Below are positions 16,520 to 25,235 of a stretch of 58,964 nt of DNA, in pieces (the first letter of the stretch is position 1; every line of letters starts with the position of its first letter). The notes under the pieces were generated by a model, which had not been told where the DNA came from, searched no databases, and saw nothing but the letters and a program-made list of their open reading frames with translations. The DNA comes from Bordetella parapertussis (GTDB lineage Bacteria; Pseudomonadota; Gammaproteobacteria; Burkholderiales; SG8-41), in the NCBI GenBank assembly GCA_945906815.1, contig CAMDRT010000025.1, forward strand, positions 1 through 58,964, read 5' to 3'. Made by a program: the position numbers and the translations under genes.

Positions 16520-17488
16520 ATGAGAGCAGTTCGAGTATTCGCTGCAGTCAGCGTCGGCATGCTGTGTACCGCTGGCGTGGCCTGGTCGCAAGCTTATCCC
16601 AACAAGCCCGTGCGCGTGATCGTTCCTTTTCCCCCGGGAGGCGCGAACGACATTGTGGCTCGCCTCGTTATGCCAAAGCTCTCGGAGCAGATGGGGCACT
16701 CGTTCATCATCGAAAACCGCACCGGCGCGGGGGGTACGATCGGCACGGCCGTGGTAGCGCAAAGTCCGCCCGACGGCTATACCTTGCTGATACAAAGCAT
16801 CGCCTCCCACGCCTCCAACCCGCACCTCTACAAGAAGCTGCCGTACGATGCGCTGAGTGATTTCGTCGGGGTAACCCCTCTCACGCGACTGGTGACGGTA
16901 CTCACCGCGCATCCCTCGCTGCCGGTACGCTCAGTGAAGGAGCTCATTGCGCTGGCGAAGAAACGCCCGAAAGAGATCCTCTTCGGCAATGCCGGCCTCG
17001 GCAGCTTCATACACCTGAACACAGTGATCATGGAATCCGTGACCGGCATCCAAATCACCCAAGTACCGTTCAGAGGCGGTGGACCCGCTGTTGTAGGCTT
17101 GATGTCCGGGGAGACCCAAGCCATGTTCGCGGGAATCGGCGATATTATCGAGTACATCAAGGCGAATCGCGCGCGTCCGCTAGGGGTAACGTCCCTGGAG
17201 CGGATGACGCAGCTACCGGATGTGCCGGCGATAGCAGAAACCTTCCCGGGTTACGAATCCACCACCTGGGTCAGTGCTTTTGCACCGGCGGGCACCCCCA
17301 AGGCCATCGTTGATAGGCTCAATGTTGAGCTTGGGAACGTATTACGCGATCCTGGGATTGCAGCGAAGCTGAGTAACCTGACCTACGACCCCGTGCACAA
17401 GACGCCGGAAGAGTTCGCTCAGCGCCTGAAAGCAGATTACGAGAGGGTAGGTAAGCTGTTCCGCGAGGCCGGTGTGAAGGCGAATTAG
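16520..17488 (+). CDS. Bug-family tripartite tricarboxylate transporter receptor
   Basis: 322 residues. The ATG at 16520 follows AGGAGGGGG by six bases and begins a clean signal peptide (RVFAAVSVGMLCTAGVAWS, cleaved before QAYPNKP). Family landmarks are VIVPFPPGGANDIVARL, HPSLPVRSVKELIALAKKRP and PFRGGGPAVVGLMSGETQAM. Promoter-like hexamers and a palindrome lie upstream. The exported cytochrome/propeller module starts about 300 bases downstream on the same strand, so this receptor may deliver or sense that module's substrate; the gap is too long to claim an operon. Confidence 0.92.
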   Translation: MRAVRVFAAVSVGMLCTAGVAWSQAYPNKPVRVIVPFPPGGANDIVARLVMPKLSEQMGHSFIIENRTGAGGTIGTAVVAQSPPDGYTLLIQSIASHASNPHLYKKLPYDALSDFVGVTPLTRLVTVLTAHPSLPVRSVKELIALAKKRPKEILFGNAGLGSFIHLNTVIMESVTGIQITQVPFRGGGPAVVGLMSGETQAMFAGIGDIIEYIKANRARPLGVTSLERMTQLPDVPAIAETFPGYESTTWVSAFAPAGTPKAIVDRLNVELGNVLRDPGIAAKLSNLTYDPVHKTPEEFAQRLKADYERVGKLFREAGVKAN

Positions 17489-17782
17489 CCGCGCTCCCAT
17501 GCGCGTCAGATGTCCATGTCAGTCGGATGCCGGTACGGTTGACCACTAATGTACGGGGTGATATCGTGCCGCTGCTCCAGCTATGTTTGCAAAATTTTAA
17601 CCGGCGGGCGACTGTAATGCCCGCGTCAACCAGCACGGCAATGTGGCATTTTCGCTGCTACGTGCATGCGGGTGCGATCTGTTCGCTGGTGCATCAGCGT
17701 AATGTATCCAAAAGCGTTGGCGTCGCGATGAATGCGGCCCCCGCGTAACCGGGATCGTCTAATATCACTGGGAGGCATGACA

Positions 17783-19936
17783 ATGCGCAAGATTCTTATA
17801 ACGGGCGTGGCTGCAATCGGTATTGCAGCCTTGGCCGCCCTGGGTTTGGTTGCACCGACGCCACTGCAGGCTCAGCCAGTGGCCGCAGTTGCCATTGACA
17901 ACGATGACATCGGCGGCGTGGTCAGCGGGCCGAAGGGGCCGGAAGCCGGCGTGTGGGTGATCGCGGAAACGCGCGATCTACCGGTGCGCTTCATCCGCAT
18001 CGTCGTCACCGACGATCAGGGCCGCTACGTCGTCCCCGATCTGCCGAAAGCCAATTACGACGTATGGGTGCGCGGCTACGGCCTCGTCGATTCGCCCAAA
18101 GTGAAGAGCGCGCCCGGCAAGCAGCTTAACCTGAAGGCGGTGCCGGCACCGAACGAAACAGCCGCCGCGCAGTATTACCCGGCGATCTATTGGTACTCGA
18201 TGATGAAGATCCCCGAGGCCAGCGTGTTCGGCAGCAGCGAAGCGCCGCAGAACGTGACGCTCACCGGCTATCTCAATCTCATGAAGAACAACGGCTGCGT
18301 CGGCTGTCACCAGCTCGGCCAGTTGTCGACCCGCACCATTCCGAAGTTCCACCTCGACGGCAGGACGCACCAGGACGCATGGATCCGCCGCATCCAGTCC
18401 GGGCAGGCGGGCGAGAACATGGTCACCCAAGCCGCGGGGCAGCTCGGCGGCATGCCGTTCAAGTACCTCGCCGACTGGACCGAGCGCGTCTCCAAGGGCG
18501 AGTTGCCGCATAGCAAGCCGACGCGGCCGCAGGGCGTCGAACGCAACATCGTCGTCACGCTGCGCGACTGGCACAACGACAAGCAGTATCTGCATGACCT
18601 GATCGCCAGCGACCGGCGTTATCCGACGGTCAACGCCTACGGGCCGCTCTACGGGCAGTGCGAGCATGCCTGCGATGACATGCCGATCCTCGATCCGGTA
18701 AAGAATGTCGCCACCAATTTTGTCCTGCCAACGACACCCGACATGCCGCTGGCGCTGGGCCCCGGCAACGCCGGTTCGATCAAAATCCTGCAGCCCTCGG
18801 CCTATTGGGGCGAAGAAAACATCTGGAACAGCAGGGCCAACAACCACAACTCGATGTTCGACCGCAAGGGCCGCCTCTGGCTCGCTGCCACGGGCCACAA
18901 GCCAGCCAACCCTGACTTTTGCAAAAAAGGATCGAGCCATCCCTCGGCCATCGAGTTTCCGCTCAACGCCACCAATCGCCGGGTCACGATGTATGACCCG
19001 AAAACCAAGAAATACACGGCTTATGAGACCTGCTTCGGCTCGCATCATCTGCAGTTCGGCTACGACGCCAACGAGACGTTGTGGATGAGTACCGGCGGCG
19101 GCGGCGGCAATGTCGGCTGGATCAACACCAAGATGCTCGACGAAACCGGCAACATCGAAAAGTCGCAGGGCTGGACCTCGCTGGTGCTCGACACCAACGG
19201 CAATGGGGTGCGCGATGAGTACACCGAACCCGGCAAACCGCAGGAAGCGGGCAAGGATATGCGCATCGGTCCCACCTTTTACGCGGTAATGCCGAGCCCG
19301 GTCGACGGCTCGGTGTGGGGCACTATCCGCGGCAATCCGGGTGCGGTTGTGCGCGTCGATCCGACCAAGAATCCGCACAAGTCGCTGACCGAAATGTACA
19401 ACGTTCCGTTGCCCGGTTTCGGTCCGCGCGGCGGCGACATCGACAAGCAGGGCCGCGTGTGGGTCTCGCTAGCCAGCGGCCACATGGGCGTATTTGACCG
19501 CCGTCTGTGCAAAGGCCCGTTAAACGGCCCGAAAGCCACCGGCAACCACTGCCCCGAAGGCTGGGCGTTCCATCAGTATCCGGGGCCGGGCTTCAAGGGC
19601 ATCGGCGAGAACAGTGCCGAGGCGAGCTACTACTCGTGGGTGGACCAGCACAACACCCTCGGGCTGGGCGACGACATTCCGATGTCGACCGCCAACCTGA
19701 TGGACGGCCTGGTCGCACTCAAGGACGGCAAAATGATTTCGATGGTCGTGCCCTATCCTATGGGCTTCTACGCCAAAGGATTTGATGGGCGCATCGACGA
19801 TCCGAACGCCGGCTGGAAAGGCCGCGGCCTGTGGGCCGCGAATGGCGATCGCACGCCCTGGCTGATTGAAGGCGGCAAAGGCAGCAAGCCGCTGGCAGCG
19901 CATTTCCAATTAAGGCCCAATCCGCTGGCGCACTGA
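17783..19936 (+). CDS. exported mono-haem c / carboxypeptidase-regulatory-like / beta-propeller protein
   Basis: 717 residues, apparently exported. A signal peptide ends near LQA-QPV (about residue 30). Residues 43-120 resemble a carboxypeptidase-regulatory-like beta-sandwich (GGVVSGPKGPEAGVWVIAET, DDQGRYVVPDLP). One haem c site, C172-V-G-C175-H176, lies in KNNGCVGCHQLGQL. The C-terminal half carries repeated propeller-blade motifs such as DRKGRLWLAATG, YDANETLWMSTGGG and IDKQGRVWVSL, like SMP-30/virginiamycin-lyase propellers. The start at 17783 is seven bases after GGAGG. It heads a five-gene module and is probably a periplasmic redox enzyme or sensor; I recognise no characterised homologue. 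The 294 bases before it hold no gene I can support. Confidence 0.8.
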   Translation: MRKILITGVAAIGIAALAALGLVAPTPLQAQPVAAVAIDNDDIGGVVSGPKGPEAGVWVIAETRDLPVRFIRIVVTDDQGRYVVPDLPKANYDVWVRGYGLVDSPKVKSAPGKQLNLKAVPAPNETAAAQYYPAIYWYSMMKIPEASVFGSSEAPQNVTLTGYLNLMKNNGCVGCHQLGQLSTRTIPKFHLDGRTHQDAWIRRIQSGQAGENMVTQAAGQLGGMPFKYLADWTERVSKGELPHSKPTRPQGVERNIVVTLRDWHNDKQYLHDLIASDRRYPTVNAYGPLYGQCEHACDDMPILDPVKNVATNFVLPTTPDMPLALGPGNAGSIKILQPSAYWGEENIWNSRANNHNSMFDRKGRLWLAATGHKPANPDFCKKGSSHPSAIEFPLNATNRRVTMYDPKTKKYTAYETCFGSHHLQFGYDANETLWMSTGGGGGNVGWINTKMLDETGNIEKSQGWTSLVLDTNGNGVRDEYTEPGKPQEAGKDMRIGPTFYAVMPSPVDGSVWGTIRGNPGAVVRVDPTKNPHKSLTEMYNVPLPGFGPRGGDIDKQGRVWVSLASGHMGVFDRRLCKGPLNGPKATGNHCPEGWAFHQYPGPGFKGIGENSAEASYYSWVDQHNTLGLGDDIPMSTANLMDGLVALKDGKMISMVVPYPMGFYAKGFDGRIDDPNAGWKGRGLWAANGDRTPWLIEGGKGSKPLAAHFQLRPNPLAH

Positions 19937-19942
19937 AATACC

Positions 19943-19971
19943 GGCGGCGCGAGTCACACCCTCGCGCCGCC
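19943..19971 (+). promoter_or_regulatory. intra-operon stem-loop
   Basis: GGCGGCGCGAG and CTCGCGCCGCC form an 11-bp perfect, nearly all-GC stem around a seven-base loop, seven bases after the cytochrome/propeller stop and 21 bases before the next start. Position suggests a partial terminator or an mRNA-protecting 3' hairpin that makes the large exported protein more abundant than the downstream membrane proteins. Confidence 0.6.
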
Positions 19972-19992
19972 GCTCTCGTTTGGAGAAGCGCG

Positions 19993-20496
19993 TTGGATTT
20001 CGTTCTCGACTACATCTCCGTCAATACCTTCTGGACCCTCCTGTTCACCGCTCATGCGTTGTTGGCGGTGGCACTGCTGGGTGCGCTCACACATCAGGCG
20101 GCCGCGGTGCTGGCACCGCCGCGCAGCGGCACCAGTGGCGGTTTTGTCACGCGCTTTCGCTCGGTATCGGCACCCAGCTATGCCGTCGCTGTCTGCGTGT
20201 TGTGGATTTTCGCTTTTATACTCGGCGGCTGGATATACACCAAGTACCGCATCTACGTGCGCATCCCGATTGAACAGGAGGGTTTCTACAAGACCCTCGG
20301 CGCATTCGAGTTAAAGGAGCACCTCACCACCATCGGTCTTGGGCTGTTGCCGTTCTACTGGTATCTGTGGCAGAACGTGCGCAACGCCGCTTACGCCAGC
20401 GCGCGCAAATGGCTGACCGTGGTTCTGGCTGGCATCTGCTGGTACGCGTTTCTGGCCGGCCACATCGTCAACAATGTGCGGGGTTTCGGACTATGA
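19993..20496 (+). CDS. four-helix membrane protein with haem-ligand-like histidines
   Basis: 167 residues, predicted to have about four membrane helices (roughly 12-33, 60-82, 110-127, 141-160). Histidines H21 and H34 (first helix), H110 (third) and H157 (fourth) lie in or at the ends of helices, as in small b-type cytochromes; this is inference. It starts at TTG with GGAG seven bases upstream, after the hairpin. Its last codons overlap the next gene by ATGA. Being between a periplasmic c-type haem protein and a second membrane protein, it may pass electrons to or from the quinone pool. Confidence 0.75.
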   Translation: MDFVLDYISVNTFWTLLFTAHALLAVALLGALTHQAAAVLAPPRSGTSGGFVTRFRSVSAPSYAVAVCVLWIFAFILGGWIYTKYRIYVRIPIEQEGFYKTLGAFELKEHLTTIGLGLLPFYWYLWQNVRNAAYASARKWLTVVLAGICWYAFLAGHIVNNVRGFGL

Positions 20497-20867
20497 GCAC
20501 AGCCGCTGCAAGCTCGACGACAGCGCCCTCATCCTCGCGTTTTGGTGCCTTCGCGTTGGTGTTTGGCATCAGCTTCGCCATCCTCTACGTGGTGTGCGAC
20601 ATGGCGGCATGGCCACTGTTCACCTATCACCCCGGCACCGACCGCATCGATCCCGGCTACGCGCCGGCGCGTCGTGACGAAGGTCCGGCGATGTACTGGT
20701 ACGGCTGGCTCGCCACTTCGGCGCTCGGCGCGTCCCTGCTCGGTGCGATCGCCGCAGGGCTTCCGGAAAATATCCGCGGCAAAATTCCGCTGGCGCTGGC
20801 GTGGATCGCCCCCCTCGTGCTGTTGCCGATACTGATCTATTCGCTGAAGTTTTACTGGCGCTGGTAA
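20493..20867 (+). CDS. small three-helix membrane protein of unknown function
   Basis: 124 residues. A Ser/Thr/Ala-rich N-terminus is followed by three hydrophobic segments (about 18-43, 68-89, 98-118) and the basic end KFYWRW. A loop between helices one and two is charged (GTDRIDPGYAPARRDEGPA). Start and the previous stop overlap as ATGA, which indicates translational coupling. No family recognised. Pairing with the four-helix protein suggests a two-subunit membrane anchor. Confidence 0.7.
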   Translation: MSTAAASSTTAPSSSRFGAFALVFGISFAILYVVCDMAAWPLFTYHPGTDRIDPGYAPARRDEGPAMYWYGWLATSALGASLLGAIAAGLPENIRGKIPLALAWIAPLVLLPILIYSLKFYWRW

Positions 20868-20903
20868 GTCTATGCATCCCAGTGCAAAGGCCGGGAGGTC
20901 AAC

Positions 20904-21278
20904 ATGCTGATTCGTGTACTGGCGATTTTTCTTGGCGTGGCTACAGCGGCACAGGCTCTAGCCGGTGGCGACGATTACGACGCGGCGAACGATGTCAAAG
21001 GCGCGGGGCCCGCTTACTTCGGCTTCGTGCGTGATGCGCGCGGCTCCGCGGTGGCGGGCGCGCAAGTACTGCTGCAGTCGAAGAAGGGCAAACCGGTAGC
21101 GCTGAAATCCAATGCGCTCGGCCTCTACCGCGGCCATATCAACAAGGACGTGCTACCGGATCAGGTGCAGATTTCCTGTGCGAAAGATGGCTATAAGCAG
21201 ATCAAGCTCAATCGCCGCACCCCCCCCGGTAACAACGTCATGTTTGTCGAGACGGAATGCACCATGCAGCGCCTGTAA
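20904..21278 (+). CDS. exported carboxypeptidase-regulatory-like domain protein
   Basis: 124 residues: a signal peptide (MLIRVLAIFLGVATAAQALA), then a beta-sandwich segment GFVRDARGSAVAGAQVLLQS...GLYRGHINKDVLPDQVQISC resembling the carboxypeptidase-regulatory-like fold also found at the N-terminus of the large haem protein upstream. Two cysteines (in QISCAKD and ETECTMQ) could form a disulphide. GGGAGG precedes the ATG by six bases. It overlaps the amidohydrolase gene by 22 bases. Likely a periplasmic accessory or docking subunit; function inferred from context only. Confidence 0.7.
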   Translation: MLIRVLAIFLGVATAAQALAGGDDYDAANDVKGAGPAYFGFVRDARGSAVAGAQVLLQSKKGKPVALKSNALGLYRGHINKDVLPDQVQISCAKDGYKQIKLNRRTPPGNNVMFVETECTMQRL

Positions 21279-22999
21279 GGCGCCCGGCCTCACGCGCCGT
21301 ACGTACCGTTGGTAGCGTGGGTGCCAGCCTGACGGCACTGTTTCTTGTCAGTTTCTTTGCCGCTGCCGCCTACGCGCAGCGCCAAGCGCCCGACACCATT
21401 ATTGTCAATGGCAAGCTGGTGGTCTATGACGGCGCGCCCGCCCAAGCACTGGCAGTAGCTGATGGAAAAATTACGGCGCTAGGTGAAACATCGCGCATCC
21501 GCGCTCTCGCCGGCCCCTCGACCCGCATCATAGATCTGGCTGGCCGCACGCTCATTCCCGGCCTGATCGATTCACACATACACGCCATCCGCGCAGGCTT
21601 GAGCTATACCACCGAGGTGCACTGGTTTGGCGTGCGCACGCTGCAAGAAGCGCTCGACCGCATACGCGCTGCCGCAAAGACCGCGCCGAAAAAGTCATGG
21701 CTGGTGGTGGCTGGTGGCTGGAACGCCCGGCAGTTCCACGAAGACCGTCGGCCGACACAGGCCGAGATTGCAGCCGCAGCCCCCGATCACCACGTCTACG
21801 TGCAGTTGCTCTACAGCCATGTACTGCTCAGCCCGGGCGGCGCTGACGCGCTCGCTATCAGTGACAAGGTCGGAAATTCCGCAGGGGCTGCGCGCCTCAC
21901 TATCGAGCACGACCCGGACGGCAACCCGAGCGGCTGGCTCGCCGGTGACAACCGCGCCATCAGCGACCTGTTTAACCTGCTGCCGCGCTCGACGTTTGCG
22001 CAGAAGCTCGAAGGCACGCGCGCGTTCTTCCGCACCCTCAATGCCATGGGCATCACCGGCGTGAGTGATCCGGGCGGCTACAACCTTGAGATCGCGGACT
22101 ACCAGCCGCTGTTCCAGGTGTGGCGCGAGCACGGGCTCAGCGTGCGCGTGCGCTACAGCTTGAGCGCACCGCGCCGCGACCGCGAACTCGAAGACTTCAC
22201 AGCACTGACACAGACGCGGCCCATGGGCTTTGGGGACGACTGGTTGCGCTTTAACGGCATCGGCGAAAACGTCACCTGGGGCTACTACAACAATGACCAA
22301 CCCAGCGCTACGCAGACACAGCAGCTCTACGACGTGCTGCGCTGGGCCGTAGCGCGCGGCATGACCGCGACTTTTCACTGGCACAACGACCGTGCTGTGC
22401 ATCACTTGCTGGATGTGCTGGCGCGCGTCAACGCCGAGACGCCGATCGCAAAGCTGCGCTGGTCGATTGCGCATCTGAACGACGCGTCACCGCAAACGCT
22501 CAAGCGCCTGAAGGCCATGGGGATGGGCTGGCTGGTGCAGAACGCGTTCTATTTCCGCGGCGAGGCCTTCCTCGGCCAGCGCGGCATGGACGCCGCGCGC
22601 CTCGCGCCACCGCTGGCCAGCGCGCTGCGGCTGAAGCTGCCCGTCGGCGGCGGCACCGACGCGCACCGCGTGATGGGGCCCAACCCCTTCGTCTCGCTGC
22701 AATGGATGCTCGACGGCAAAACCATCTCCGGCCTTGCCATGCGCGCGCCGGAAGAATTGCCGACGCGCATCGAGGCACTGCGCCTCTATACGCAAGGCAG
22801 CGCCTGGTTCAGCTTTGAAGAGCACGTGCGCGGCGCGCTCGCCGTCGGTCAGCTCGCCGATCTGGCGGTGCTCAGCCGCGACTACCTCAGCGTGCCGCTC
22901 GAGCAGATTGGCGGCACGGTCTCGCTGCTGACCATGGTGGGCGGGCGTATCGTCTACGCCGACGGCCCCTACGCCGCGTTTGAAGAAAAACCGCGCTGA
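21257..22999 (+). CDS. exported amidohydrolase, YtcJ-like (amidohydrolase family 3)
   Basis: 580 residues with an N-terminal signal sequence (hydrophobic run LTALFLVSFFAAAAYA, cleaved before QRQ). The metal-dependent hydrolase fold shows DSHIHAIRAG (HxH motif), FHWHNDRA, a histidine in SIAHLNDAS and the late aspartate in VGGGTDAHR, so the metal site appears intact. YtcJ-like enzymes hydrolyse amides or related bonds of uncertain substrates. Its start overlaps the preceding small exported protein, and all five genes read the same way with short or overlapping junctions. Export of an amidohydrolase is less usual and supports a periplasmic pathway. Start could be a few codons later. Confidence 0.83.
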   Translation: MHHAAPVRRPASRAVRTVGSVGASLTALFLVSFFAAAAYAQRQAPDTIIVNGKLVVYDGAPAQALAVADGKITALGETSRIRALAGPSTRIIDLAGRTLIPGLIDSHIHAIRAGLSYTTEVHWFGVRTLQEALDRIRAAAKTAPKKSWLVVAGGWNARQFHEDRRPTQAEIAAAAPDHHVYVQLLYSHVLLSPGGADALAISDKVGNSAGAARLTIEHDPDGNPSGWLAGDNRAISDLFNLLPRSTFAQKLEGTRAFFRTLNAMGITGVSDPGGYNLEIADYQPLFQVWREHGLSVRVRYSLSAPRRDRELEDFTALTQTRPMGFGDDWLRFNGIGENVTWGYYNNDQPSATQTQQLYDVLRWAVARGMTATFHWHNDRAVHHLLDVLARVNAETPIAKLRWSIAHLNDASPQTLKRLKAMGMGWLVQNAFYFRGEAFLGQRGMDAARLAPPLASALRLKLPVGGGTDAHRVMGPNPFVSLQWMLDGKTISGLAMRAPEELPTRIEALRLYTQGSAWFSFEEHVRGALAVGQLADLAVLSRDYLSVPLEQIGGTVSLLTMVGGRIVYADGPYAAFEEKPR

Positions 23000-23012
23000 G
23001 CATTAACCCTAT

Positions 23013-23269
23013 AAAAAGCATTTGGCCACAGAGTCTCCCAATCCCGCGCTCGGGCCAGGCGCTCGCAAAGAAACATGGGGTGGGGTATTTTGTTTCTTAT
23101 GAGGTGGTGGCACACGTGCGATGCGCATCCCGCAACGGCGAACTTCAAGACCATTAACCACGGAACACACGGAAAGATTTCGCGCACTGGTTTTTTCCGC
23201 GTATTCCGTGTGTTCCGTGGTAAATCGCCCTTAAGATAGTGCCATTGAACGCAGAGTTTCCCAATCCCG
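23013..23269. repeat. 257-bp intergenic repeat, copy B
   Basis: Second copy of the element at 19-275, same length and same orientation, differing at scattered positions. The 18-bp hairpin arms are at 23157-23174 and 23204-23221. The stretch 23025-23110 is repeated again at once, from 23252, as a third partial copy. Confidence 0.85.
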
Positions 23270-23455
23270 CACACGGGCCAGGCGTTCGCAAAGAAACATG
23301 GGGTGGGGTATTTTGTTTCTTGTGAGAGCACAGAGTTTAAAGAGGTAAAGCTACAAGTTGGCGAGATTATCTCTCCCACCAAACAGGTGCGTGTGAGAAG
23401 CGAGTGCAAGCACCTGTTTTCTCTGTGCTCCTCGGTGTCCTCTGTGGCTGAATTG
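23252..23455. repeat. third partial repeat copy plus second hairpin family
   Basis: 23252-23326 repeats the first part of the 257-bp element. Beyond it are nested inverted repeats: GAGCACAGAG (23326) with CTCTGTGCTC (23421), and ACAGGTGC (23383) with GCACCTGT (23410). The end, CTCCTCGGTGTCCTCTGTGG, resembles 29461-29485. No gene is seen between 23000 and 23466. Confidence 0.7.
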
Positions 23456-23466
23456 CCGTTTTAAGG

Positions 23467-25026
23467 TTAACGCGATACCTGCGCCCGTGTTCTACCCATA
23501 ATCCAGGCCGGAATCAGCGCCAGTGTGAAAACCAGAGCAACGATCAGGAAGCTGTCGCGAAAACCCATGGTGTAGGCCTGCGCCTGCACCACGCGGCCCA
23601 AGTAATGCAGCGCGGCTGCGTGCTGTATATCGGCTCCCGCGCCGGCCAGCTCGTACACGCGCTGCATGGTGCGCAGCAGTTCCGCAGTGGCGCTGTTACC
23701 CCCAGTCTGCATGCTGGTAATCACATCGCTGTGAAAAAACGTGCGGCGATCCAGCACCACCGACAGCACGTTGGTGCCGAGTGCGCCGCCGAGCTGGCGA
23801 AAAAAATTGATCATGCCGGTGCCCTGGGCGAGCAGTTCCGGGGGCAGCGCGCGCACCGCGGAGACATTGAGCGCGGGAATAATCAGGCCAAGGCCAATGC
23901 GCCCGACAATCAACCACCACGCGAAGATCCAGAACGACGTGTTGGTATCAGCGCTCCCCATCCACCACGACGACAAGGCGAAACACGCAAGGCCGCTCAT
24001 GATCAGCCATCGCGCCGGAAAGCGGTCGGTCAGATAACCACCGAGCGGCAGTATCACGCCCAGCACCAGACCGGCGGGCATCAGTACCAGACCCGCCCCC
24101 AATGGGCTCATCCCCTGCACCAGCTGCACGAATAGCGGTACCAGGTAGACGGAACCGAACAGCCCTGCGCCGAAGATGCAGGCAACAAATGCGGCAGAGG
24201 CGAACTGGATAGTGCCGAGGACACGCAGTTCGACCAGCGGTTGCGCGATGCGTAGCTCCCATTTGACGAATGCAGTACCGACACCGAGCGCGATTCCGAG
24301 CAAGATCAAAATGTAGCTGGAAGACCACCCTTCGCGCTGTCCACTGGACAGCCCGCTCATCAGGCAAGCGAGGGCGACTGACAGCAGTACGAACCCCGTC
24401 CAGTCGAAATTCGCGCGCATGCCGGTTTCTTCACGTTCCGGCAGCAACTGGCTGCCGAGCAGGAGTGCCGCCAAACTAAACGGAATCGGTACATAGAACA
24501 CGTAGCGCCAGTTGAAATGCTCGGTCAGCAGACCCCCGACGGTGGGGCCCATTGCCGGCCCCAGGATCACGCTGAGGCCGAAAAATCCCATCGCCTTGCC
24601 GCGCTGATCAGGCGGGAACACGCGAAACAGTGCGTAGATCGCCAGCGGCTGCAGCAGACCGGTCACCATGCCCTGCACGATCCTGCATAGGATCAGCACC
24701 GAGTCGTTGGGGCTGGCCCCGGCTAGCACCAGCGCGCCGACAAACACAAACAGCGCGCCGACGAAGGTCTTGCGCGTGCCAAAGCTGCGGATCATCCATG
24801 CGCTCAGCAACATAGCAACGGTGGTGCCCGCCAGCGCGCCCGCCGAGAGCCACTGCGCGCGATCCTGACCGATGCCGAAAGTGCCCATGATGTCCGGTAT
24901 CGCGACGTTGACCGTGGTCGTAGTGACCGTCGCTGACATCGTGCCCAGCAATACCGTGATCGCCACCAGCCAGCGATAGCGCTGGCCGTAACGCGCGAAC
25001 AGTAGTTCAGTGGTTTCCGAGGTCAA
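23467..25026 (-). CDS. MFS drug-type exporter, EmrB/QacA (DHA2, 14-helix) family
   Basis: About 519 residues from a TTG start preceded by AAAGAG; an ATG 153 bases upstream would add 51 Cys-rich residues that do not look like this family. Fourteen hydrophobic segments are apparent. Family motifs include TTTTVNVAIPDIMGTFG (helix 1), FGTRKTFVGALFVFVGA after helix 2 and GPAMGPTVGGLLTEHFNWR (motif C, antiporter type). It should export drugs or organic anions using the proton gradient. No periplasmic EmrA-type partner is adjacent. It is divergent from the SDR gene at 25236. The C-terminus ends in basic RTRAQVSR. Confidence 0.88.
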   Translation of the reverse strand: MTSETTELLFARYGQRYRWLVAITVLLGTMSATVTTTTVNVAIPDIMGTFGIGQDRAQWLSAGALAGTTVAMLLSAWMIRSFGTRKTFVGALFVFVGALVLAGASPNDSVLILCRIVQGMVTGLLQPLAIYALFRVFPPDQRGKAMGFFGLSVILGPAMGPTVGGLLTEHFNWRYVFYVPIPFSLAALLLGSQLLPEREETGMRANFDWTGFVLLSVALACLMSGLSSGQREGWSSSYILILLGIALGVGTAFVKWELRIAQPLVELRVLGTIQFASAAFVACIFGAGLFGSVYLVPLFVQLVQGMSPLGAGLVLMPAGLVLGVILPLGGYLTDRFPARWLIMSGLACFALSSWWMGSADTNTSFWIFAWWLIVGRIGLGLIIPALNVSAVRALPPELLAQGTGMINFFRQLGGALGTNVLSVVLDRRTFFHSDVITSMQTGGNSATAELLRTMQRVYELAGAGADIQHAAALHYLGRVVQAQAYTMGFRDSFLIVALVFTLALIPAWIMGRTRAQVSR

Positions 25027-25235
25027 TGGGGCTCTTTTACGCCGCCAGCATCCAGCGATGCGGATATGCACTTCATGTAATCGAGTGTAGCAGGCTGTGC
25101 AGTCTTTATAACAGCAGACAGTATTGAACGTATCATGGCACTGACGGCGGGCCTTGAAGGCGAGACTTCGCCGTATCAATGGATGGACGCCTGCACCTTT
25201 AACGCCAAGCCCGCCAACAGGAAATTGAAACGCCC

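Noticed and set aside
17978..19378. 466-codon frame opposite the haem/propeller gene
   Set aside because: Shadow frame without domain signals; the plus-strand gene has signal peptide, haem motif and propeller repeats.
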